DNA of 64,000 nt from Aquanectria penicillioides. Taxonomy: Eukaryota > Ascomycota > Sordariomycetes > Hypocreales > Nectriaceae. Each line of letters opens with the position of its first letter. Position 1 is the stretch's first letter. Made by a program: the position numbers and the translations under genes. Shown here piece by piece: positions 10,985 to 24,500 of the stretch. Location: positions 2,232,001 to 2,296,000 of the forward strand of contig PYIU01000009.1 of the NCBI GenBank assembly GCA_003415625.1, read 5' to 3'. The notes below the pieces were generated by a model, which ran no database searches, had not been told where the DNA came from, and saw nothing but the letters and a program-made list of their open reading frames with translations.

Positions 10985-13900
10985 GGTGGGCTGGATGGAA
11001 TGTCGATGTTTCGGCTCGAGGCCGGCGAGGTATGCGGGCTGGGCCTAGGATGCTGGATGCCCCAGCCAAGCTCGTGAGTGGTGAACACTGGCCGTCGAGA
11101 GAGAGGCGAAGCCTTTTCTTGACCTTCAAAGAAGGAGTCGTGAATGTCGTCGATGTCGGTGGGGATCAGTCTATTCCCCAGGTGGCGTTTCTCAGAAAAT
11201 AGTGAAATGAAGATAGTATGGATCGGGATCGGGGTAGAAGCGAGAAGGAAAGGAAACATGCAGAGTGAGTGCGTGCTGCTGGTGGCCTGCGCGGTTGACA
11301 CAGAAACCGAGGCGAAAGTTACGTGGCTGGGGGGTGCGAGGGGTGGTTGGGGCGGGTGGTCGCAGCACAGCGGCCCAAAAACCTCGTAGACGACTCAAAA
11401 CCAGCAGAGTGCACGGATAGTCAAAATCATTCAACATGAATGAAGCAAAAATCAGAAGATCTTTAACGCCTTCTAAGCCCTTGCTGGCCTTTTCTTTCTT
11501 CCTATCTTGTGGCTTTCCCGCCAATGTCGAGATGAACTGCTGAACCTCCCGCAGACAAGATCGAGAAAAATGACGTCGCAAGTAAACAGTCGGTGTGGCT
11601 GGCCGGACAACAAACCATCCTTGCGGGCCCATTGGCTGGCTTGCACCTCGCAGGCCAATGACGCTGATCCACGAATGTGGGGTCCACCGAGGCGCCGAGA
11701 CACGGACCTGGCCTCCTTCTGGTGCCGATTTACGGTGCGGTGCGATGAACGGCTGGAAATTCCTCATGATATAGGTAGACAATGTTACGATGTTAGCTAC
11801 AAGAATCCATGAGCCAACTCTGCGGAAGGGCTATGTCATTCGCTGCCGAATTTACCACCACTTGGGGCTGGCCCGCTTTTGCGTCAATTGAAACAACGCA
11901 GCCCTTGAAACACACCGAGCCGTTCTCAACCCATCTTTGGTACATCTTAGCATCTATCTAGTTGTTGCTGATGTTCTCGAAAAGTCTTTTTGAATTATCT
12001 CATCATACATACCTCTAAAACATGAGAAACTCCAGTTGAAATATAAAAACTTGCCACTGCAAGATTAATATTGGGCACTTGACCCTTTCGCAAAGGCTCA
12101 AACAACTTATGCATGAGTTTCCACGCAATATAACCATTGGGAGAGTGTCAGCGGGCAAGGCTCGATTTCTGAAGTAAGACGCAATTGTGAAGCATCTGAA
12201 GCCCTCCGATCCATCAGTGATGAAAACTGTGGTCATGAATGGCTCTCTCGTCAACGGTAGCGTCAGTTGCCCAGGACGGACCTAAACAGCGGTACCGGTG
12301 TTTGGTGTGCAAGACCTCGTTCTGATACCCGTACTTACAGTTACCGAGAAGGATCGAATCGCCCAATTTTACAAATATGTCAAGTGGATTTCTTCTCTTG
12401 CAGACCCTCTGGTGTCCGTGAGTCATTATTGCCATCCCAACACGGAGTACATCGTGCTCCGTGGAAGCAGTTTCCTAGAATACCTCAAAATTATTGAGAA
12501 TCTGCGGCGGCTCATCTGGTGTTCCAATAGCCAACTGAGAGCAAATGGGAAAAGGGGGATTCCTGTCCGCTGGTTGAAAACTCCATTGGCTCCTCTATAC
12601 CTAAGTACTTGGCGCAGGCAAACCCCAATTATCCGGGTATTGGGTAAGATAGCTAGAGATTAGTGCTCAGTTGACTCTTCGATATGATTTGAAAGTGGTG
12701 TGAAGGCAATTATTGGGCCTAGCCTCCCGCTGCCACCCTAGTAAGCTTGATTTGAAACCTAGGGAATTTCACATCTCAACATGTCATGAAGCATGGGAAC
12801 TCCAACTTGTCGGGATCTGAAATCTTCAAGCAGCCACGAGGCATAACATTCGAAAGTGACCATTGAACCCTGGACATTCACCTCCGGTGGCCCCAGTAGT
12901 TCGGTAATATTTTGTAGTTGGTGCTGAATTGTAACTTTAATGACTTGATTCATGTCCGCAGTGTCCGAAACCATTACCTTCACCATCGGGCGTGGGTAGG
13001 GTTGTCTCAGGCACGGCCGTTGGTTTGCCTTCGACGTCTAATGACGAGGGCGCTTCCAGACACGACTGGGAGAAAGCTAGGATCCATGGAGCACAACCAG
13101 GGCCAACTGTTATCATGGCTCTAGTCACGGTGGATTTGCTTACTCGACCAAGTTGGCGAAAAGCATTGACCTACGAGGCAATGCCTTGTAAAGTTGGGAC
13201 AGTTGCTAATTTAGGAGTCAAAGGAAGCTCCCAAACCTCCAGTGAGTTATCAAACTCGTAGCAATGATTGGTAGCCAACAACGACATTCTTAAAGGAGCA
13301 GTTGAAAGATCTATTCTCAAGGCTTCGCAGAAGATCCTTTATCTGCCTGAATGATGGAATCTCTGTCGAGTTCAGCTTTGTGTCTTCCAGCAGGACCTCC
13401 AAAACTCTGGCCGCTTGGAACGGGCCGAGAGAGGGTACAAGCGCCGCTGCTGCCCTAGAAATCGGACACCGGCTTGACTAGTTTCAATTTAAAGGGCGTA
13501 GTCATGTGAGGAGTAGCCGACAGTTGCTTTTAAAAAGCGTATTGAAACTAGGCCCGGCGTAGGGAGCATGCAATGCATCACCTTGTCCATCGTGAGGGTG
13601 CTCATTACCAGTGCGCTGCCCAACTCTTCACATGTGATTATGGCTTGAGCCTGCACATTGTCAGTTGATGTAGCACGTGTGATGTCTCTGAAGAGCCCAA
13701 ATTGAGATGACGAGGTTGAATTCAAGCTCCATTGCGCTTGGATTTGCCTGTTGGACATGTGGTGAGTATTGAGAGTGTAGAAGGCACTGAGAATGGTGGC
13801 GGTGGTAGGACTTCTGAGTGAAAAGACTAATATCTTTCAAGAATCTACAATCGAGAGAATTCGGCAAGCAAAGGTTTAGAAATGGGGTCTGGGTTCAACT

Positions 13901-16375
13901 CTCGTTTCTCGACGTGTGATCTTCACACTGTCGAGCGAATACCAAACGATGACGCCGAGTTGTCTGTTGTGCTGCTTGTGTCGAAACAGGAAAAATGAAG
14001 AGAATCAAGATGTTTCCCAGTGATGCTGGAGTTTTCGGGTAATAACTTTGCTCGCCTCTGAACAATTGTCACGTCGTGCAACCCATTCTCAGCCAGCGAG
14101 GTATGCACCTTATCAGAGAACAGGACTGAGAAGACATGCTGGCAAGGCGAATTGAGTTTCGGAAATGCAACGCAACGGCTGTAATTCTCAGCCTTGTTAT
14201 TGATCTCGATGACAACCGCGAACCGAGCAACCGTATACTACATGTTTGAGGATGCACATGCTGGCATGCAATAGGAGCGAGTGATAACAGTAGATGCATC
14301 CAGGTCATACACACAACCATTAAATTCTAGGTTTAAAGGCGAAATAAAATAATAATTTGATAAAAAATATCTACTTTAGAGGCCATCTGACTGAATCTAC
14401 CGGCACCCTCGGCGACGTTGACAGCCTCGATTGGCTCTTTACAAGTATCACGATATTTGATACGGATATACAGAGACATACAGCGACGCACTGGTAGTGC
14501 AGAGCACAGTGTTGCCTACCTACCTATGCAACACAATGCATACATTATTACCGTGCACAAATAAGTGCACAATACTCCGTATTGAATTGCCTGTCAACAC
14601 ACCACCTCCACCTCCACCTCCACCGCCTGAATTGAGACACCGCCACCACGAGTGAGCTGACCAGGGCCTCCCAGAAATAGCACTAAGGGCGCTAAGCCCG
14701 ATCGACGGCGTTCTCGACGGCCTCTTCGAAACCACGCCCAACGCCACGGCGCGTCCCTGTCAGCTCTCAAACACCAAGACAGCTCCCGGGCCAACAACCC
14801 AGGGGCACGGCCTCGGGCGACGCCCCCGCGTAACTCTCCCGCATGACGATCAGCACTGGCGTGCCATGCTGACTTGACTTGGGGGGAGCGATGGCTGTTC
14901 CCGCCATTCATTCACGAATCAATCCGGTCTCAGGGAGGGGGGGTGGGCATGAGAGGGTGGGAGGGTCAAGTGCTGGAATAGGGACGCATAAGTTTCGTTG
15001 CTTTGCCTCATGTCAATTTTCTGTCTACCTGAGACGCGGACACTTGTCCCTCTTCCCGGTGCCCAGCACGTCGCTCAAACTCAAATATGCCCTTCCCAGC
15101 CAATCTTTCCTCCCAAACCTATACCAATGTCTCCAAGTTATCCATCTACAGCAATGCGCCCAAACTGCAGTATCCCAAATATCCCTGTGATGATGTATAT
15201 CCCTGCCTCGGGATGCCAATCTGATTCTATCCGGTCCACCCACCAATCCCGTGTATCCGCCAGCCTGGGAACCAACAAAGCAAGTAATCGTAATCGTAAT
15301 CAGGGGAGGGGGGCGTGTGGACGCCAACTCGAGCACCGGGGCTCTTTGTTTGGTGTCGCCTCAGCCCCGTCAACAGTCTAATCTCAACACGCGATGAAAA
15401 GGAAAAGGAGAGAGAAAAGGAAACAAAACAACATCAACGGAAATCCCAGACGGAGATAGGCATGCCAGTCGTAACAAGATTATTCTCTGCAGGGCAGCAG
15501 ATGAAGGCGCGAACCTCCTTTGCCCGTACAATCTATCGCATTTGGTGACGCGGGATGGTAAGGTAGTGTGTGTGTATATCCAAAGCCCGGCCAAGTTCCT
15601 CCTCTTACACCATGTTAAAACTCAACGGTGCGAATACATAAGCCGCTTCCCGAGCCATGGCCATCAAGTAGCTTTCCCCCAGGGAATGCTTGCCGTATCC
15701 GGTCGTACCGTAACAAAGAAACAAACGGCGAGTTCCAAACCCACCCCGGCCCATTCCAGGGGACAGGGGACCATCTTAACCGGGTAGCCCCAACCTTCCT
15801 CCAATATGGGATCGGTGAACAGCCGCCAGTGACAATCTTCCTTCCACCAATTCAGGACAATCTTCCATTACTTTCAACCGAAAACAACAACAAAGCCCCT
15901 CAGGGGTGTACATGATTTCCTAGGCAAGATGCAGTAGTATATGCGCCGTCGGGCACATGGGGACCGAAGGGGAACAGGTCGTAACGAGAACCCAACACTC
16001 CAATGTTTTCCCAGCGTCACCGCTTTTGGGGGGTATCAACTTTTTTCCTGCCATCAAGCCAACGACCGAGGGTCTCGACCCATAAGACAAAGCATAGGGA
16101 TACAAGGCTCAACAAGAAAATATCATGCTGATGATAAAATGGCAAGATCGAAGAAAAAATGTCCAATCAAATGCACCTGTCCGTGTCCAACTTTGATCAA
16201 AGATTAGGGAGGACAGCGCTGCCAGCCTCCATCAAAGGAAATGAGGGGGACAAGGTAAAGACACAAGTAAAAAAAAAAAGAAAAAGAGACATGAAATAAT
16301 AGGAGAAAATAAAGCAAAACCCATCATGTCGCACGCTAATCATCAACTTCGTCATCTCTCATAAAGGAATTGTCA
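10985..16375. other. intergenic, AT-richer middle, no gene seen
   Basis: The left kilobase is the promoter side of the membrane-protein gene. From about 11,800 to 14,500 the DNA is visibly AT-richer than around the genes and contains only short frames. One at 12298-12663 (121 codons) has a protein-like composition but no domain I recognise. From 14,590 to 15,950 the sequence is GC-richer with short GGT/CCA repeats. No gene is supported. Confidence 0.45.
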
Positions 16376-18240
16376 TCAAATGTAATCATCAGCTACAACC
16401 GTGGGATCGTAAGGGGCGTGGTAGAACTGCGCGTATCCACGGCTCTGCGAGTCCGACTGGCTGGGAGCTCTAATTCGATGCGGCAAGGCCTTGCGCTCTA
16501 CCCGGCTCCGACCGTCTTCAATTTGGTATATGGTACTAGCCCTGTCGCTACCAATTCGAGTGCCGGTCGGGGCGCTGAAGGTGATTTCGCCTCCGTCGCC
16601 GCATTCAATCTCGGCACCCTGCACACGGACGACTGCTGAGCCGGAAACTTTGATCGTGACATTGTCGTTGTCGCTGGACGATGATCGAGTGATGGCGGTA
16701 GTGTTGCTTTGCTTGTACTCGCTCTCGTCCCGGCTGTCGCTGCTGCGGGTTGACCTGCTGCTCCCGCCGACGAGGCGGTGACTAGCTTTGCGCAGGGCCT
16801 CGGCGGTCAACGGCAACCCGGGGCCGCCGTTCACATCTTCCTGGTACGCCATCGCAGTGAGGTACTTATCCTCGTCCAAGCTGACACCGCCACCCCGAGG
16901 GCCCGGCTGTCTCCGTAGAAGGAGTCGCGCCGAGTACGGGAGGGCATGATCTCGAGGCCTGGTTGCTCATAGGCGACAGAACCTCGCCTGGTACGGGCCA
17001 AGACCATGTGACGATTATAGGTGGGCTCGTGGGAGATGTCAGCAAAGAGCTCTCCGTTGCCTCCGAAATCATCGTCTTCGTAGCCGCCACGAGGATCGGC
17101 GAAGCTGATGCCTCGACGGCTGGTGGGAGGGCGAGACTTCTGGCGAGGGACAGGCTTCTGGGCTGTAGGCGGCGGTCGGAACGGTGTACCGGCTGGCAAC
17201 GCAGACTGTGGTCGAGGGATGAAGTCAGGAGGAGGCATGCGTTTTCTGTCGTCGTCTGCTGCTGTCGGCTTCTTGGAGCGCGAGGTGCGTCTCGACAGAC
17301 GAGGGTCTTGTTCCTCTTCATGGTCTCCGGGGTTGAAGCCGTAGGCGGCAGGAGAGGGACCGTTCTTGGCCTTTTGTCGATAACCCATGGCAGAAGCAGG
17401 TCGCTCGAATCGGCTCTTGAGGTGAGTGTTTTGCTGTTGCATGCTCATGTCGAAGAAGCTCTGGCCATGTTGAGCGGGCGACGCCGGTACACCAACCATG
17501 GAAGGTGAAGGGCCTGACCCTCCGTAGATGGGGGGAGGCGGGAATGATCCGGCAGGGTAACCAGCGGGAGTTTGCTGGCTGGGAGGAGCCTGACGCCAGC
17601 CAGGAGGGGCCATTGAGAGAGGAGCCTGGCCTTGGCCTGGGTAGTAACTGTTGGGACGTGTCTGGGCACGAGGACGCATGCCGGCGGAGGCGGCAGGCTG
17701 CTGGACGCCATAGTATGAAGGATCCTCGACGTGACCTCGTCGGTATTGCTGGACGACGGGTTCGGTCCTCGATTGGGTGAGGGAGGTAGGGCGAGGCTTT
17801 CTGGCCACAGGCTTGGGCTCACGCTCACGCTCACGCTGCTCCTTGGCGGCGGTGGCCGCTGCTTTGGCTTCGGCGCGGGCCTTGCGCATGCTCTGCTCAG
17901 CAGCTTCTTTTTGTTTTCGCTCCTTGCGGCGGCGGTCCTTTTCACGTTGTTCACGCTCATACTCTCGCCGAGACTCACGGTCACGCTCGCGTTCGCGTTC
18001 ACGAGCAGCCTTAGAAGACCGGGGAGTAGCGTCGGAGTCGGTTGGGCTGTTAGATTCGTCGGATTTCCTAGGAGAGGAGCGCTTATCGGCACCACGGGAC
18101 TTACCCGTGTTGGGACGCTCCTTGTAGGGGCTCACGGGAGCCTCAGAGACGGCATAGCGGCGGGTGCCCTCGATGCCCTCGACAGAACTTCCGGAGTCCT
18201 CCTCTGCGTCCTCGACGTAGGTGACGTAGTTCTTAGACAT
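16376..18240 (-). CDS. large disordered protein with charged coiled coil, conserved-looking C-terminus (apparent 1-base frameshift)
   Basis: The N-terminal frame runs from 18240 and starts MSKNYVTYVEDAEEDSG. Residues about 82-165 are an Arg/Glu/Lys/Ala-rich helix (RERERERDRESRREYEREQ then KARAEAKAAATAAKEQRERE) likely to form a coiled coil. Residues 175-300 are Pro/Gln/Tyr-rich, and then comes Arg/Ser-rich sequence. At plus 16893-16896 (a run of four) this frame runs off after GDSRAL. The neighbouring frame continues in clean protein-like sequence (GVSLDEDKYLTAMAYQ, LTAEALRKASHRLVGGSS, VTIKVSGSAVVRVQGAEIE) to a stop at 16376. One added base gives a single 621-residue product. No named domain is recognised. 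No intron fits the short junction. The gene is very probably real; its biochemical role is unknown. Confidence 0.75.
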
Positions 18241-18336
18241 CGTGGGGTGGCGCGGTGGGTGGCGCGATCAAAGTTTGGTCGCCCCGAGGGAGCGTTTAGG
18301 CGAAGGTGGGTTCTTCAGCCTCCAGCAACGGCCGCA

Positions 18337-18567
18337 CTAGGGCGGAAGGGGACGCAAGTCTATGCGCTCGGGAAGGGGGTGACGATGACGATTGAGGCCA
18401 ATCTCACGGTCGGGATCGTGGAGGTTTGTCTCGATATTCTCGCGGATCGAGCGGCTGACATAGGATGGTGGCCGAGAGTTTGGGTGGGGTCTTCGCAGGC
18501 CGACAAAATCGTGGGAGTGATATTGGGGTGGTGGTGTTGGGCGAAACGAAGACGGCGGTCCTGGCAT
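18337..18567 (-). CDS. possible 76-codon upstream ORF / small protein
   Basis: An ATG at 18567 opens a 76-codon frame (MPGPPSSFRP... RSIRENIETNLHDPDREIGL... ending RPLPP) that closes 96 nt before the start of the coiled-coil gene on the same strand. Its charged, Tyr/Asn-containing middle reads more like selected protein than the His/Pro low-complexity sequence upstream. It could be an upstream ORF in that gene's leader, a missed first exon, or chance. No splice donor that would fuse it to the next gene was found. Confidence 0.3.
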   Translation of the reverse strand: MPGPPSSFRPTPPPQYHSHDFVGLRRPHPNSRPPSYVSRSIRENIETNLHDPDREIGLNRHRHPLPERIDLRPLPP

Positions 18568-21500
18568 GAACCGAGTAGTGAATCGAGGTTGATGGTGGTT
18601 TATAGAAGAAAAAAACGACGATGAAGCGGATTCTCGTCGAGATGGTCGAGCAAGAGAGTCTGGCGACAAGAGGAAGGCGCTAATAAGGTCGAAGATTGAT
18701 TCTTGCGAGGGAAAGAGGGGAGGAGGGGGAAAGAGCAACGAGCATGGATGGAGAGGAAGGACTGTTTTAATAAAAGCAGTACTAAACCAGGACCCGGGGG
18801 GTGGGAGGGGGTGCCCCAGTAGCCGCTGTGGCCCGCAGCTGCTGGCCCGCAGGCCTTGCCGGGGCATCCCAGGCAACGCAGCGCAGCCTGTGCTATAACG
18901 AGGATTTCTCGTCCCGCCCCCAGGGCCCCAGTCGGTTGCTGGCCAGTCAGTCCCGCCAGAAAGGTGTGAGTGTGAGTGCGTGTGAGAGCGAGAGTGAGAC
19001 GGGGATGGGCGTGGACCGATGGATGGATGATGCTGAGGGTGTGGGCACTGGGCGTGCGCAGGAGCTTGCAGGTGCGCAGGCATGGGCTAGGCCCGCTAGG
19101 GGCGTGTGGGCGTGCGGCGTCGAGGCCGCTGCGCTGGTGCAGTGGTCGTCTGTGGGTGAGGTGCCGTAGGTGCGCGGGTGAGGGCGAGGTGCAACCCCAG
19201 CAGGGCGCCAGCTCCTACACCGCAGCAAGGGGGAGCATGAGAGAGGCCAGGAGAGTCAGAGAGTCAGAGTGAAGGGATCCAAACCAGTCCAATCCGATCC
19301 GACGGGAGGGGACCGTATGAGGAGTGGCCGTAGCGCACCGCGCATCTGAGCACCACGCAACATCGTGGGTGTGCCTTGAGCCAGCACAGCAAGAGCACAG
19401 CGAAGCACATCGAGCACAGCTAAGCACAGCAACTCACCAGCACCAGCACAACGCGGTGACCGATGCACACACTAGCACAGACCCAGACACAGGCAACACA
19501 CAGGACACAAAACGATGATGCCAATGCGAATGCTAATGCCCTGCCGATGCAGTCCACGAAATGCCCGTTTCCTACTCGCTCAACGCCCAGCAGAAGGGCT
19601 CCTTCTGCTGCTACCACGTTATATCTGGGTTGAAAAAAAAAATAGAGTCGGTTTGGGCCCTGCCTGGAGCCGTGGAGCCAGTGGGGTATGCCTCAACTCT
19701 TCACACCTGCCGGTGGCGGATAGCGGATAGCGGATGGTCGCAGCATGACACCAAATGTCCTCCCATCAGTCAGCAACCCCGTCCCTCCTCAACAGACAGA
19801 TGTGGACATGGACGAATTGTCAGCATGTCACTTGGTTAGCGGGCGAGATTTGACAGCTCGGGGACCACGGCCGAAGGGCCACGGACAATGGTCGACGGAT
19901 GACGGAGGGCAATTCACGGAGGCACGGCACAGAGCGTGCTCTCAGACATCAGCCTACCTACACCGTCTTCTCCTCCTCTCCTCTCACCGATGCATTGGCC
20001 CATGCCCGCCCTTGCCATGCTGTGGCCTTTCCTACTATGTACCGCCATCGTCGACTAGCCCCGTCCCGGCCTACTATCGAGGCCTACCTTAGCTTACCGA
20101 GTTCTCTCCTCCGCTCCGTCGACGGCGTCGGCGGCGGCCACGGCGGCGGGAGTGTCATGCCAAACTCGGGTGGGGTGCAGCAACGTACCAGCGCACGAGC
20201 GAAGCACGACGAAGGGGAGCACCGCACCGCACCGAACTGCACCGCAAGACTCAAAAACTAGAGGGGCGTGCGGCTGGCATGAAGCCATGTGCTGTCCTTG
20301 GGGGAAACGGGTCGTCCGCGTCCAAGAGACCGAAGGTTTGATGATGACGGCCGGGCAGCTCGACCGAACGAGCTAGAAAGCTGACCTTTCTAAACTCTTC
20401 TCGTTCAATCTCTCGCGGCGTGAAAGCTGGGATATGCCTGGCTGCGCCTGCTTCCAGACCGGACCCTTTTTCTTCTCCATGGCACAGCCAGTCCCCGAGC
20501 CGAGCTACTGCTTCCTTTCATCCTACATTGTGGCCTATCTCGGCCCTTGAATCTATCTAAGCAGCGACGCAAACAGTTTAGCACCCAGCCCTTTCGTCAC
20601 TGACAGCCCATTTCTGGTGCCAGCCCACCATGACCAAAGGCAATCCCAGAATCCCCAGTGCTGTCAGCCAGGGGATTAGCTCAGAATCCTGGCCGTCGAG
20701 CCTCAACAGCCGTCCCAAAATGGCCAAAGAGGACTAGGGGCGCGGGCTGGCCTCGTGAGGTGAAGAGAAACGAGCGAGCGACCTGGAGTGAGGCGGCTGG
20801 CGGTGCTTGGCCCCGGATCCCAGATCCCAGCCGATTGTCAGGCTACCCACGAAAACCACGCGGCCGAGAATGGATCTGATCTGTCGACGCAACCCCAGAT
20901 GGTGTCCCTCGGACCCGCTCTCGCACGCCTTCGCGGGTCCCTCAAGCGTCGTTCAGCGACCATGAGCGTTTTCACCCGCAGGGAGTCCCCCAAGAGCCTC
21001 CGGGTCCAGGCGAAGCAGTCAGGCCCAACTGTGGAGCTAGTGTCCGGCCCGCCTCATCCAACGCTCTTTTTTCCCCTCTCGCCTGCGATTTGGCTGGCTC
21101 TGCTTGCTCTGGCACGCCGCCGCCTCCTCTTTTGACTCTGGATCAGTTCCCCCGATTTTTTTTTGTTGATCCAGTCATATCAGGCCAGGTCACTGGGTCG
21201 GGTTTCCCAGCAGATCAAAAAAAAATGAACCACACCCCTCCTATCCACGACAAGCTTTGCCTCTCACCCACACCCCGGCGTTGCCGCTGGGCCTGGTCCT
21301 GGGCTCTGGGCTTCCATCGCAACCCCTTGCTCCTTGCTGGAAGGTTTGGAAGAAGCTGATGAAGAAGCTGATGAAGAAGCTGGATGGGCCCGGGCTCTCA
21401 GGCTTTTGGGCAGGGAAACCGACCCACCAGCCGACGGAAGTAGCAGATAGATTGATTACCGAGCCGGCAATCTCCAATGACGCCCGATGGAGGGCAAGGA

Positions 21501-24500
21501 CTCCTGGGAGCAAAGACTCGAGGAAGAAAAACCGGCGGAGTTGCAGTAGTTGTTGTTTTGTTAAGCCATTGACCGCATGACAGCTCAGTCGCGCGACGGC
21601 TGAGTAATCGTGGGTGGTTTTTGATAGGATGCTCGAGGAGAAGAATGTCAACAACACGTCAACATCATGGTGGGTGTCCAACTGATCTGATTCAGGATGT
21701 CTGATAGGTTTCCACGATTGACGCTCCACGAAACCTGGGGGTACATGCTTGGCAGGTCGCAGGGGGTTGCCAAAACAGGAGCAACGTTTCGAAGTCAGGG
21801 TCTCGTCCACGGGCCTTAGCCTTCCCTCCACGGCGACCCTGTCTGGAGAAGGCAGGCCAAGGTTCGCGTCGTGCGGTACCCGACCTTGGGTTGCTAAACC
21901 GTTAAGGTTGGTATCAAGATGGGCATCGTCGCGTCAGTATCGGGATGATGGGGAATGCGGAAGTCTGTGTGGCTCCCGCGGTCTCAACTTCCAGCCCTTG
22001 GGTGCGGACTGGGCTCGATTAAGGCGCCAATACTGGAGTCTTGCATGCCCAAGGGGGGTGTTCGCAGTAACGTCCCCGAGCTTCCCTTGGTGCCCTTTTG
22101 AGGCGAATTCTCAACACCCAAAGCATCTCTGTGTGTGCGTGCGTGTGTCCGTACGGGTCAATCGTCCATCCGTCAGACTCGGCCTCTGCTTGATAATCTT
22201 GTTTTGGCCCTGGTGTTGCGGCTCTGCTAAGTTTCGCTTTGTGCCCGACTGGTTTCTGGCGGGGTGAATCCTCGGGCTTGGGTATCAACCCAAACGACGC
22301 CAGCTAGCGACTGGCTCGTCTTGAAGATGGAGTAGTGAGAGAGGGGGGCCAGCGCAGACTCTTCGAGAGAAATAACACGTCGAAACACTCAGGTCTGTGT
22401 GAATGGTCCATTTTGATGCCATCACAGCGTTGCGTGAGTACAAAGGGCTGTTGAGCTGGTGTGGCTGTGTGATGCTGGGCAGTGGAATAGCTGCGCATTG
22501 TGACAGGTGAATCATCCATGTCTCCATTGCGCGTTGGAATAGGATTCACCAGGCGCCCAAGATTCGAAACGACACACGACACGCCCCTTCCATCATTCAC
22601 GAACAGATACCCCTCCTGTTTCCTCGACTGCCCAGCAGTCATCCCCATGGCCCTCTATACGCACCGGGCTTGAGGACTGTCGAAACAGACAGACCAGGGC
22701 CAACTCATCTTACCAGAAGGTCGACGGGTAACATCCAATCGTCTACGGCGCTACCCCCCCCATAGCTCCACGGAGACTCATGCACACGCCTGATGCCCAA
22801 CCCTCCTCTCGGCTGGCTGCTTCGACAAGAAGCATGACTGCGCGTTCTGATAGGCTCATAACTCTTCATCCTGCCCGAAACTCGCATCGACTGTAAATGG
22901 GTTGCAGGGTCCAGACACACGCCCTCGACGTCGACGCCCCGAGTCATGCCCTTCTTGGGTGAAGATGCGTCACTCCCTCCAGGAAACCCCAGGACCCGCT
23001 GTCAACAACGAGCGATTCGAGAAGCCTCCAGTAAGGGCTGGGAGCCTCAAGATTGCATATCGGAGCCGCCCCAGCATGTGTTTTTTCAGGATCCCTTTTT
23101 TTTCCTTCTTTTTTTGCCCTTTTTCCTTGTTTTTTAAAGAGTGCCCAGGGTTGTTGTCCGTTTCAAGGCGCTCCATCTCCGGAAGGCCCCCCACACTCCC
23201 CTCCGGGAAATCCCCTGCCTGTCTTGGTCCCATGTCCCGATATTCGGCCTCCCTCACCAAAATCCTCGGCCGGTGGGCCGGATATAGGCTCCGGGGCCTC
23301 GAAAACGACAACTCCTTCTGTGTGCCCCAATGACGATACGCCAGCTCTCACAACGTCCTCCCTGCGACGCCCGCATGTGACTTCGCCTTGTTTGCTCGAA
23401 CATGTTCGGGGGACAAATGCCGGGAGCCAAAAGCAGAAAGGGACTGGGAAGGAAAAAAAATTTACTGACAGGCAATCCCATTCCTCCCCCCCCCAATGCC
23501 CAAGCGAGACAAACATCATCGGACGCGGCGATGGTCATCGCCACGGTGTCCGACGCGGTAGCGACGAGCACAACACGGACGATGATTGCTCAGAACTCTG
23601 CCAGAGTCAACAAACCAAGCCAACCACCTTTCGTGCTGCCGACCGACCGACACGCTGCAGGATTTGACTCGACTTGCGCCGGCCCAATGGGCGGTGCGAA
23701 GCAGTCGTGACCTCTGTCAGTTTTGTGTGCACCCCCTCCGCCCTTCACCCTGCCACTAGGAGGTGCTGGCTTGACTTTTGCCCACTCTAGTTCCAAGGTC
23801 GGCTCAGCAGTGTGTGGGATGGATGGATGGCATCGCTCGCCCGCGCGCACGCATGCACTCGCGCGCCCTCAGACGCTCTCACAGGCTCGCTCCCTGCCCC
23901 CAAACGGACCTGTAGCCGTATGTTTTCAATGCAAACGCCGGTGACTGCATGACGATTGATTGGAGATGAAGGGATTTCCCGGTCATTCCGCCGTCACGCG
24001 TTACCCAGACCCATCACGATCCCTCCTTGCCCCCTCCGGGCTGTGATTTGATTCTGCGATGCCTCGACCACCGGGCATCACGTTCCCATCACCACACACG
24101 CTGATCGTTGAGAGGGAGGTGTCAAGAACCCCGGTTATGGCGTCCCGTGTGCCTGACGGGAAGATCCCTGCTCGAATCTCTCGGATGGCTTGTCAGTCCT
24201 TCATCAGAGTGTGCTCGAATTGTGGGGGGGAGGGATGGAAAACCGCATCCAAGGCATTGACGCATCTACCAGGGTTTTGGGAAAAGGTGCCACACACTCA
24301 CAGCTCGTTTTTTCTCTACCCTTTGCGAGTCCATACCATAGCACCTAGTCCACCTCTGTCCACTCGACTCCGGTCCAGGCTGCCTAGAGAGCACCGGAGC
24401 ATCTCCACTTTGTGATATCACCAGCACCGCGGCTGCGACCCAGCACAGAAGTCATGCCGAGGAGGATGGAGCGATGGGGAAACCGGGCATTGTCGCCCTC

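Noticed and set aside
12298..12663. 121-codon frame with protein-like composition in an AT-rich stretch
   Set aside because: It stands alone, without splice partners or a domain. It might be a remnant, but the sequence gives no support.
18568..19083. Upstream extension of the 76-codon frame (His/Pro/Ser-rich)
   Set aside because: It is low-complexity, typical of chance open frames in GC-rich leaders; the protein-like part begins only at 18567.
22970..23850. Several 100-200-codon frames on both strands near 23 kb
   Set aside because: Mutually overlapping, Pro/Ser/Cys-rich and lacking domains; poly-T and poly-C tracts interrupt the region.
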